Source of the DNA: JADKIH01 sp031411835
GTDB taxonomy: Bacteria > Bacteroidota > Bacteroidia > AKYH767-A > 2013-40CM-41-45
NCBI GenBank assembly: GCA_031411835.1
Contig: JANOBV010000002.1
Location: 1 to 10,522 of the forward strand
Direction of reading: 5' to 3'
DNA length: 10,522 bases
Positions within the stretch are counted from its first letter, which is position 1, and each line of letters opens with the position of its first letter. The notes beneath the pieces were generated by a model. That model did not search any database. It was not told where the DNA came from and saw only the letters and a program-made list of their open reading frames with translations. Below, piece after piece: positions 1 to 6,753 of the stretch. The position numbers and the translations under genes are program-made.

Positions 1-6
1 AATTAG

Positions 7-1944
7 ATGAAGAAGATATTCATCGCTATCGCAGTCATCACTTCTGTAATACTGTTGCTTAGCTTTGTTTCCGGTGACAATGTAAATCCTTACCATCATA
101 CTCCCGAAGAGCTTGCTTATTTTTCTAATCAGCGCGTGCAAACTCCTTTGGTGCCGGGTGAGTGGTATCTGACGTCTTCTAGTTGTAGAGGTTGCCATGG
201 TATTGATTCGCTTGGACAATCAAACATTGATGAAGATGGAAACGATGTGAATTTAGTTTCTCATTGGGAAAGTAGCATGATGGCATTAAGTGCAAAAGAT
301 CCGTTGTGGCGTGCAAAAGTTTCGCATGAGATCCAAGTAAATCCGGGACATGCAGGGCCGTTACAAGATAAATGTACTTCATGCCACGCACCGACAGGAA
401 GATACAATCACTTCTACCGCGGACTTGGAGATTTCCTCTTGACTGATCTTGCAAATGATTCACTGGGTCTTGATGGTGTCAACTGCGCAGGATGTCATAC
501 AATAGGTCCGAATGTGGGATATACTTTTTCCGGAGAAATTCCTTACGATACATCACGAACTATTTATGGCCCGTTCCAGGGACCATTCTTCGGACCAATG
601 CAATTGTACGAAGGCTACACTCCTACTTACAGTGCGCATATGGATGAATCGCGTTTGTGTTCATCGTGTCATACGCTCATAACTGAAACTGTTGACTTGA
701 ACGGAAATTTAACAGGACAACATTTTGTTGAACAAGCAACTTATCATGAGTATGAGAATTCTTCATTCCCTGCGAATAATATTAAATGTCAAACATGTCA
801 CATGCCGCAGTTGGCTTCACCTGTTGTAATTGCAAATGGTTTTATTGCATTAACGCCTCGTACGCCTTTCAATCAACATGTGTTTGCAGGAGCAAATCAT
901 TTCATGCTTGATCTGATCAAGAATAATAAAACAAGTTTAGGTATCGATGTAGCTGATCACAGATTTGATTCTACACTGGATGCTACCGCTGCGAATTTAA
1001 GGTTGAGTTCAATCAATCTAAATTTACTATTCGATAGTGCAATGAGTGATACCGGTTATTTCAGAGTAAGAATTGAAAATAAAGTCGGACATAAATTTCC
1101 ATCAGGTTATCCTGCTCGCCGTGTCGTAGTTCAATTTGTTGTAACTGATGATGTGAATGATACAATTTTCGAATCCGGATTATTTGATCCGACATTTAGA
1201 GTCGTAGGAGAAACCGCATCTTTTGAACCTCATCACGACATGATCAATCAATCTAATGTTCCACAAATTTATGAGCAAGTGATGGGCGATGTAAATGGTG
1301 ATTACACTTCTGTATTGGAGAGATCTGCAATTTTACTTAAAGACAATCGGATTCCGCCTGCAGGATTTACAACTACACATAGTACATATGACACTTGCGT
1401 AATTTCTGCTGATGCAATTGCTGATGCAGATTTCAACAAAAACAATTCGATAGAAGGTTCTGGTACTGATTATGTTCACTTTCATGTTCCACTTATTTCA
1501 AATTATAGCGGTAATATAAAAGTGACGACACGGATTTATTATCAATCAGTGCCACCAAAGTTTCTTGATGAAATGTTTGCAATGAGTAGTCCTGAAATTG
1601 ATACCTTCCGCACCATGTTCAACAATGCAGATCAGACTCCGTTTTTAGTTGCGACTGATAGCATGACTATCGGAGTGGTTGAAATAAAACAACAGGCCCT
1701 ACAGAATTCCGTGAAGATTTATCCATCAATTTCCCGTACAGGAGAATTCACATTGTTAGCAAATACTGACTTAAAGATCCAAAAAGTTGAAATTTTCGAC
1801 GCAAACGGCAAAAACGTTTGGATGCAAAATCAAAATGAAGATTTGGTTAAGCGAGAGATAGTCATAACAGGCAAGAGTGGAAATTATTATATTCGTATCG
1901 TTACGCCAAAAGGTGTTATTGTAAAAAAGGTACTTAAGCTATAA
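7..1944 (+). CDS. Secreted pentaheme c-type cytochrome with T9SS C-terminal sorting domain
   Basis: 645 residues. A Sec signal peptide (KK then a hydrophobic run, residues 4-20) is followed by five CXXCH heme-attachment motifs: CRGCH 60-64, CTSCH 123-127, CAGCH 160-164, CSSCH 218-222 and CQTCH 261-265. The spacing and the HWESSMM segment (86-92) resemble cytochrome c554-type multiheme proteins. After the heme region a beta-rich domain (about 310-555) carries GHKFPSG at 361-367, a motif I associate with this group of multiheme cytochromes; its histidine may ligate a heme. The last ~75 residues (570-645) look like a type A T9SS sorting domain, although the usual YPNP is replaced by YPSI. Inferred role: electron transfer at the cell surface or outside the outer membrane; the redox partner is unknown. 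Only 6 bases precede the ATG, so the promoter and any upstream operon members lie outside. It is followed after 41 bases by the FG-GAP gene, probably co-transcribed. Confidence 0.9.
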   Translation: MKKIFIAIAVITSVILLLSFVSGDNVNPYHHTPEELAYFSNQRVQTPLVPGEWYLTSSSCRGCHGIDSLGQSNIDEDGNDVNLVSHWESSMMALSAKDPLWRAKVSHEIQVNPGHAGPLQDKCTSCHAPTGRYNHFYRGLGDFLLTDLANDSLGLDGVNCAGCHTIGPNVGYTFSGEIPYDTSRTIYGPFQGPFFGPMQLYEGYTPTYSAHMDESRLCSSCHTLITETVDLNGNLTGQHFVEQATYHEYENSSFPANNIKCQTCHMPQLASPVVIANGFIALTPRTPFNQHVFAGANHFMLDLIKNNKTSLGIDVADHRFDSTLDATAANLRLSSINLNLLFDSAMSDTGYFRVRIENKVGHKFPSGYPARRVVVQFVVTDDVNDTIFESGLFDPTFRVVGETASFEPHHDMINQSNVPQIYEQVMGDVNGDYTSVLERSAILLKDNRIPPAGFTTTHSTYDTCVISADAIADADFNKNNSIEGSGTDYVHFHVPLISNYSGNIKVTTRIYYQSVPPKFLDEMFAMSSPEIDTFRTMFNNADQTPFLVATDSMTIGVVEIKQQALQNSVKIYPSISRTGEFTLLANTDLKIQKVEIFDANGKNVWMQNQNEDLVKREIVITGKSGNYYIRIVTPKGVIVKKVLKL

Positions 1945-1985
1945 GTATCTTTATCAACTAGAATTATTCAACCTAACCTCATATT

Positions 1986-4817
1986 ATGAAAACAACTACA
2001 AAGTTCAAAGCTGTTCTATTTGCATTGGCCGGATTTATTTCGGTTGGGAAAAGTGCAAGTGCGCAATTAGCTTTTACCGATTCTAACAGTAAACTTGCAG
2101 GCCCTTATCATAGTGGATGTGCGACGACTGTTACCGATGTAAATTTTGACGGACTAGATGACATCTTCCGTTTAGACAATGGTACCAATCTTTATCTTGA
2201 ACTTCAGAATAGAGATGGAAGTTTCACAACACATTTCATCGTTAACAATGGCGGTGGAAGTTCATGGGCAATGACATGTGCAGACGTTGATCACAACGGA
2301 TGGAAAGATGTTGCCTTAGATGGTGGTTCAGGAATTTTATTGATCAAAATTTTCGGTGGTGGCGGAAGTGTTACTTATACAACAACCACTCTTGCCAATT
2401 CAGGATTCTTTCTTCAGAATGCAACATTTGCAGATATGAATAATGATGGATGGATCGATCTTTTCTGTTGTGATGACAATGGTCCGTCTCAACTTTATTT
2501 GAATGATGCAGCGGGAACATTGAACATTTCAACGTTTGTAAACTTCGCTGTTAATCCCGGAATTAATTACGGTGGCGATCCAGCAGATTCAGGAAACTAC
2601 GGTAGCACTTGGATTGACTTCGATAACGATGGCGATCTAGATTTATATGTAGCACATTGTCGTCAAAGCACAACAAGTCCAACTGACTTACGTCGTATCA
2701 ATCGTTTATTCGTGAATGATGGATCTAACAATTATACTGAGATGGCGAATGCTTATGGTATTGATATTGGATGGCAAACATGGACTGCAAGTTTCGGTGA
2801 TCTTGATAATGATGGTGATCTTGATCTAGTACTAATGAATCATGATCATACTAGTCAGATCTTCGTAAACGACGGTACCGGACATTACACAGAAAATACT
2901 ACAACAGGTTTCAATACATCAGGCATCACTCCTATCGAATCACAAGTTGAAGATTTCGACAACGATGGATTTGCTGATATCTTAGTTACAGGTTCAGAAT
3001 GGTTGTATTGGAAAAACAATGGTAACATGACATTCTCTCAAGTGAATGGATTGTTTGCTTCTAATGGAATGTTATCATTTGCATCAGGAGATTTAAATCA
3101 TGATGGATTCATTGACATTTATTCTTCTTACGGTGACATTTATACATCACCTTCCAATGTTGCCGATGTACTTTACTTGAATAACGGAAATCAAAATAAT
3201 TTCATCACGTTTGATATTAAAGGAACTGCTTCAAACATCAATGCAATTGGTGGACGTGCGACGATTTATGGTCCATGGGGAGTTCAAGTTCGCGAAGTTC
3301 GTGCAGGAGAAAGTTATGGAACATGTAATTCTTCGCAATTACATTTTGGTTTAGGCTCAAATACAGTAGTTGATTCAGCAGTTGTTCGCTTCCCTTCAGG
3401 AACAGAACAACGTTTTTATGGATTAGCTTCGAATCAATTTGTTACTGTTATTGAAAATACCTGTTCAGTTTCCGGAAATTTAGTTTCAGGTCCATCAGCA
3501 ATTTGCACAGGACAAACTGCAACTTTAAGTGCAACAGCAGGTTTCTCAGCTTATGCTTGGTCGAATGGAGATAATGCAATGACTACAACAGTTAGCACAG
3601 CAGGTTCTTACAATGTAGCTGTGTCTGATGGAATTTGTACAAACTACTCTCCTTCTATTATCCTAGCATTAAATCCTGATGAAACACCAACAGTTAGTAC
3701 TTCAGACGAATTAGTATTTTGTCACGGTGGTTCTATTACACTTTCAAGTTCACCGGCAGCTAGTTACTCTTGGTCGAATGGCGGAACAGGACAAACAACA
3801 GACATTACAGAATCAGGTTTGTATTCAGTAACAGTTCAGGGTGTTTGTGGAAGCTTTACATCAGATCCAATTTTAGTTGATGTATTAACTCCTGCTAATC
3901 CAACTTCAAGTGATGTTTATATTACAACACCACAAGCGGTAACTTTGAATGCTACAGGCGATCAGATCAACTGGTACGATCAGCAATTTGGCGGAACATT
4001 ACTTTCAACCGGATTGTCATATACGACTCCTGTTCTATCAGTTTCTACAACTTATTGGATTGACAATACTGTTTCATATCAAGGTGTAACTGATTTCACA
4101 GGAATGAATCATCATGAAGGAACGCCATTTTCAGGTGGAACGACAAACGGAACAAATGACTTCACAGTACTTGCTCCATGTACATTGCATTCTGTAAAAG
4201 TCTATACTGATTCTGTTGGATTAAGAGAAGTTCAATTACTAGATGCATCGAATAACGTTATAAATAGTGCAATGGTAAATATTCCACTGGACTCTTCACG
4301 CGTAACATTAAACTTTGCATTGACTCCAGGAACTTATCATTTGACAACTAATTCAACTGTTAACCAATCATCATTTGGAACAAACGCACCACGTCTACGT
4401 CGTTCAAGTACAAATGTACTCTATCCGTATACAGTAAATAATTTGATCAGCATTACAGGTTCAAATCAAGGTGCTTTCTACTATTATTATTTCTTCGACT
4501 GGGAAGTACAAGCAGCTTCTTACAATTGTGTAAGCGACAGAATCCCGGTATTGGTTGATGTTTCAACAGGAATAAAAGATGTTACGTTCGCTAAAGTTTC
4601 AATCTATCCGAATCCGGCTCATGACTTTGTAACTATAGATACTGACGGTCCAATTGCAGTAAGTATTTATGACGCTTCTTCTAGAATTGTGAAGTCGAAT
4701 AAATATACTGCTGCATCTAACAAATTATCGATTTCAGACCTAGCATCCGGAGTTTATCAAATTAGATTGACGAAAGATGGTAAGACTGCTAATTATAAAT
4801 TAATAGTTAATAACTAA
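1986..4817 (+). CDS. Large surface protein: FG-GAP propeller, ASPIC/UnbV domain, Ig-like domains, T9SS sorting domain
   Basis: 943 residues. The signal peptide ends in an ASA|Q site (cleavage near 26/27). Seven FG-GAP/VCBS calcium-loop motifs of the type DxDxDGxxDl start at 51, 100, 150, 211, 272, 323 and 369, enough for a complete seven-bladed propeller. An ASPIC/UnbV domain follows at about 410-490 (NAIGGRATI, VREVRAGESYGT, LHFGLGS, VRFPSGTEQ). Two Ig/PKD-like repeats (about 494-562 and 563-635, each with a YxWSNG strand) come next. A third Ig-like domain at about 636-692 resumes at about 841-860 and is split by a jelly-roll-like segment. A T9SS type A domain (871-943: YPNPAHDF, SGVYQIRL) ends the protein. 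Family knowledge points to calcium-stabilised binding or adhesion at the cell surface; the ligand is unknown. It probably shares a transcript with the cytochrome upstream, and the terminator at 4837 follows closely. Confidence 0.9.
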   Translation: MKTTTKFKAVLFALAGFISVGKSASAQLAFTDSNSKLAGPYHSGCATTVTDVNFDGLDDIFRLDNGTNLYLELQNRDGSFTTHFIVNNGGGSSWAMTCADVDHNGWKDVALDGGSGILLIKIFGGGGSVTYTTTTLANSGFFLQNATFADMNNDGWIDLFCCDDNGPSQLYLNDAAGTLNISTFVNFAVNPGINYGGDPADSGNYGSTWIDFDNDGDLDLYVAHCRQSTTSPTDLRRINRLFVNDGSNNYTEMANAYGIDIGWQTWTASFGDLDNDGDLDLVLMNHDHTSQIFVNDGTGHYTENTTTGFNTSGITPIESQVEDFDNDGFADILVTGSEWLYWKNNGNMTFSQVNGLFASNGMLSFASGDLNHDGFIDIYSSYGDIYTSPSNVADVLYLNNGNQNNFITFDIKGTASNINAIGGRATIYGPWGVQVREVRAGESYGTCNSSQLHFGLGSNTVVDSAVVRFPSGTEQRFYGLASNQFVTVIENTCSVSGNLVSGPSAICTGQTATLSATAGFSAYAWSNGDNAMTTTVSTAGSYNVAVSDGICTNYSPSIILALNPDETPTVSTSDELVFCHGGSITLSSSPAASYSWSNGGTGQTTDITESGLYSVTVQGVCGSFTSDPILVDVLTPANPTSSDVYITTPQAVTLNATGDQINWYDQQFGGTLLSTGLSYTTPVLSVSTTYWIDNTVSYQGVTDFTGMNHHEGTPFSGGTTNGTNDFTVLAPCTLHSVKVYTDSVGLREVQLLDASNNVINSAMVNIPLDSSRVTLNFALTPGTYHLTTNSTVNQSSFGTNAPRLRRSSTNVLYPYTVNNLISITGSNQGAFYYYYFFDWEVQAASYNCVSDRIPVLVDVSTGIKDVTFAKVSIYPNPAHDFVTIDTDGPIAVSIYDASSRIVKSNKYTAASNKLSISDLASGVYQIRLTKDGKTANYKLIVNN

Positions 4818-4839
4818 CAACTAATAACTAATAACTAAA
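4812..4839 (+). repeat. Four tandem 7-base AACTAAN units at the stop codon
   Basis: AACTAAC, AACTAAT, AACTAAT and AACTAAA lie head to tail. The first holds the TAA stop codon of the FG-GAP gene (4815-4817). Because the period is 7, the TAA triplets at 4815, 4822, 4829 and 4836 fall in all three reading frames, so ribosomes reading through in any frame would be stopped before the terminator. Confidence 0.75.
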
Positions 4840-4871
4840 AAAGTCCCGCCATTCGGTGGGACTTTTTTTTT
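4837..4871 (+). terminator. Intrinsic terminator of the cytochrome/FG-GAP operon
   Basis: The stem can reach 14 base pairs (4837-4850 with 4855-4868, one G-T wobble); its core AGTCCCGCC pairs with GGTGGGACT across an ATTC loop, and a run of nine T follows the core (4863-4871). The A-run before the stem also pairs with the T-run, so it could work partly in the opposite direction. It starts 20 bases after the stop codon. Confidence 0.92.
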
Positions 4872-4872
4872 G

Positions 4873-4905
4873 ATCCCGATAGCTATCGCATATGCGTCAA
4901 CTTAA
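4873..4905 (+). repeat. Outer inverted repeat, left copy
   Basis: 33 bases matching the reverse complement of 5445-5477 with one mismatch (T at 4893). It contains the 12-base palindrome CGATAGCTATCG (4877-4888) and, because of the mismatch base, a second palindrome CGCATATGCG that the right copy lacks. Its inner end (4894-4906, GCGTCAACTTAAG) recurs with 2 changes at 4987-4999. Confidence 0.9.
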
Positions 4906-5107
4906 GATAAAAAAAAATGGATATTATTTCTTTCTGTTGATATGAGATTATTTATAAAAAAAAAATATATAAACTAGCCTTTATTGCCGTCAGCTTAAGT
5001 TTAAAGTCATTTGGTTAAAGCGAATGATGTATTCGTTATTAATTTATAGATTATTAGGCGCGTTAGGGCCATACTCTTGGTGACTTTTGGACCATACAAG
5101 AGTGCTT

Positions 5108-5137
5108 AGCCCCTTTAGGGGCGCACTCCTTAAACAC
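5108..5137 (+). repeat. Inner inverted repeat, left copy
   Basis: 30 bases pairing with 5244-5273 at 29 of 30 positions. It contains its own hairpin GCCCC-TTTA-GGGGC at 5109-5122, so it can fold locally or pair with the distant copy. Confidence 0.88.
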
Positions 5138-5243
5138 ACCGCTTTTTTCGACAACGAAAGCACAATTGTACATTAGGAATAAGCCGAATGCAAACAATAT
5201 ATACTGGAACTTTTGTGCAGTTGAATTAATGGACATATGCATC

Positions 5244-5273
5244 GTGTTTAAAGAGTGCGCCCCTAAAGGGGCT
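5244..5273 (-). repeat. Inner inverted repeat, right copy
   Basis: Reverse-complement partner of 5108-5137, with the mirror hairpin GCCCC-TAAA-GGGGC at 5259-5272. A further short hairpin, GCCC-TAAC-GGGC, lies outside it at 5311-5322. Confidence 0.88.
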
Positions 5274-5444
5274 TGACTTTCTCGTGTAGTCTAGTATTAC
5301 CAAAAGTACCGCCCTAACGGGCCTCTCACTTCTAAATACATATACTTAATATGAATTCTTGAGTATAACTTAATAACATTGAGGTAAAGCTGACGTCAAT
5401 AAAGTAGGCGACATCTCACTTAATTTCAATAGATATTAATATAA

Positions 5445-5477
5445 TTAAGTTGACGCCTATGCGATAGCTATCGGGAT
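5445..5477 (-). repeat. Outer inverted repeat, right copy
   Basis: Reverse-complement partner of 4873-4905 with one mismatch, holding the same CGATAGCTATCG palindrome (5462-5473). It lies 11 bases past the stop of the minus-strand propeller gene. Read in that gene's direction it gives a hairpin but no T-run, so it is not a typical intrinsic terminator. Confidence 0.9.
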
Positions 5478-5488
5478 TGATTTTTGAA

Positions 5489-6598
5489 TTATTTGAGAAC
5501 TACAAATTTATCTTGATAAAATTCATTACCTGAAGTAATGGAATAAAAATATAGTCCACTATTCAATTGACTGATGTCTAGTTCAAATTGATTTTGGCCA
5601 TAAATATTTTTCGAAAGAAATTGCTTTCCATCAATACCAACTATTTTTAAAACTGAAGAAACATTTTTCTTTCCTTTAAATTTAAAGTTCAGGATATCGG
5701 TTGCCGGATTCGGATAAACATTATCATGCAATTGCATATTTTCTGAAACAGAATTTATGACACCTGTTTTAGAAGCAATGTATAAATTCGTTTCGGCAAA
5801 ACTATTTGTTATTCCTCGCGCAAATACGATCCAATCGTTATTTGATGAAAGACTTGCTTGCGATGTAAGAAAAGATGTATCAACTAATTCAGGAAGAAAC
5901 GTAAGTGTTGCAACATTAAAGGTGTCAAAAGGTGTTGCTCTATCAACAAATCCTAACTCATGATTTCCCAAAGTATCTACTAAACTATAAACGAAAGTTA
6001 GGCCATCGCATGACAACCTACCATTAGGACTGGTATAGCCAGGAGGAATAGGAATTTTTCTAGTAAAATTATACGTCAACACTCCTGATTTTGTGAGTTC
6101 AAATATTTCATTTACGCCAGGTGAATTTACATAAGCAAACATCTGAAAACCTGAAGCATCAAACGAAATGGAACGAACAAAATAAGGAACGACCGGTAAA
6201 TTCAAATTTACAATTGTCTGATTGGTAAATGGAGACGCCATATTTGGTCTACTGTAATGCAATAAATCCGGACCTGAACCTTGAAACAATTCCAATTCAT
6301 TAGAAGATAGTGTAAAACCAGTAGTTGGTATTCCTGACATTAAAATAGTTGGAGCTGACCATGGATCATTGATAGTTGCACGCTCACTGTATTTCATAAA
6401 AATTGTCAAGCTTCCTTGAGTGTAATACAAACGTAATCCGTCATTAGAGATCCAAGGAAAAGCATCTGCTGTAAATTGATCATTAATTTCATTCAGCGCT
6501 CGAACAGAATCAAATGTCAACTGTGAATTTATATTTTGAGAATATGTAAAAAAACTAATTGATAAAAGAGCAAATAAATTAAGTCCCGCTTTTTTCAT
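5489..6598 (-). CDS. Secreted PD40/TolB-like beta-propeller protein with T9SS sorting domain
   Basis: 369 residues. The signal peptide (MKKAGLNLFALLSISFF) probably ends near residue 20, before QN. At least five segments resemble PD40 propeller strands, each a small or polar turn followed by a hydrophobic strand: FPWISNDGLRLYYT near 48-61, then about 95-106, 144-156, 193-205 and 248-260. The C-terminus (about 292-369: VYPNPATDIL, LNSGLYFYSI, DKFVVLK) is a T9SS type A sorting domain, so the protein is probably exported across the outer membrane and attached or released. No catalytic motif is visible. Inferred role: surface binding or scaffold protein of unknown ligand. It is a single gene, divergent from trxB and convergent with the FG-GAP gene. 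The leader just before the ATG is A/T-rich without a Shine-Dalgarno sequence, as is usual in Bacteroidota. Confidence 0.85.
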   Translation of the reverse strand: MKKAGLNLFALLSISFFTYSQNINSQLTFDSVRALNEINDQFTADAFPWISNDGLRLYYTQGSLTIFMKYSERATINDPWSAPTILMSGIPTTGFTLSSNELELFQGSGPDLLHYSRPNMASPFTNQTIVNLNLPVVPYFVRSISFDASGFQMFAYVNSPGVNEIFELTKSGVLTYNFTRKIPIPPGYTSPNGRLSCDGLTFVYSLVDTLGNHELGFVDRATPFDTFNVATLTFLPELVDTSFLTSQASLSSNNDWIVFARGITNSFAETNLYIASKTGVINSVSENMQLHDNVYPNPATDILNFKFKGKKNVSSVLKIVGIDGKQFLSKNIYGQNQFELDISQLNSGLYFYSITSGNEFYQDKFVVLK

Positions 6599-6753
6599 TT
6601 TAAATATTTTTAATTGTTAAAATTTGATGACAGCACAATTATAAGACATAAATCTATAAACATCAGCACCTATTTTGTCAGTAAATCGTTATAATGTTCT
6701 TAGAAATTCATGCAAGAAATTTTCGCATATTTGCAATCAATTTCAACAGCAAT
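6599..6753. promoter_or_regulatory. Divergent intergenic region with candidate trxB promoter
   Basis: It separates the minus-strand propeller gene from trxB, if trxB starts at 6754. CATATTTG at 6726-6733 matches 5 of the 6 fixed bases of the Bacteroidota -7 box TAnnTTTG; no convincing TTTG -33 box sits at the expected distance. A transcript from this box would begin near 6740, about 15 bases before the ATG at 6754. For the minus-strand gene, weak -7-like matches (TAGATTTA, TAATTGTG) exist but none stands out. No operator or riboswitch is recognisable. Confidence 0.4.

Larger units (their letters stand above)
4873..5477. repeat. ~605 bp imperfect palindromic element (MITE-like) between convergent genes
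   Basis: This gene-free stretch is built of arms that pair in nested order. Outer arms are 4873-4905 and 5445-5477 (32/33). The second pair is 4979-4996 and 5387-5404 (17/18). The third is 5056-5069 and 5311-5324 (13/14), extending inward with weaker identity to about 5083 and 5297. The innermost pair is 5108-5137 and 5244-5273 (29/30), around a 106-base centre (5138-5243). Several arms contain small palindromes of their own: CGATAGCTATCG, GCCCCTTTAGGGGC, GCCCTAACGGGC. No convincing coding frame and no clean target-site duplication are seen. It begins just after the T-run of the terminator and ends 11 bases before the stop codon of the convergent gene. It could be a miniature inverted-repeat element, the relic of an inverted duplication, or a structured RNA/DNA locus; the sequence alone does not decide. 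Confidence 0.85.

Noticed and set aside
179..463. Minus-strand open frame inside the cytochrome gene
   Set aside because: It lies antisense to the heme-motif region of a clearly real gene and its product has no recognisable features.
5445..5477. Terminator for the minus-strand propeller gene in the right outer repeat
   Set aside because: The CGATAGCTATCG hairpin is not followed by a T-run in the minus-strand direction, so it does not qualify as an intrinsic terminator.
4873..5477. Full insertion sequence
   Set aside because: No transposase-like open frame and no clear target-site duplication were found, so only a non-autonomous or relic element can be proposed.
5757..5963. Short plus-strand open frame inside the propeller gene
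   Set aside because: It is antisense to a gene with a clear signal peptide and sorting domain, and nothing supports expression.
6675..6695. Sigma70-like promoter (TTGTCA and TATAAT) before trxB
   Set aside because: The boxes are only 9 bases apart, too close for a working promoter, and Bacteroidota use a different consensus.
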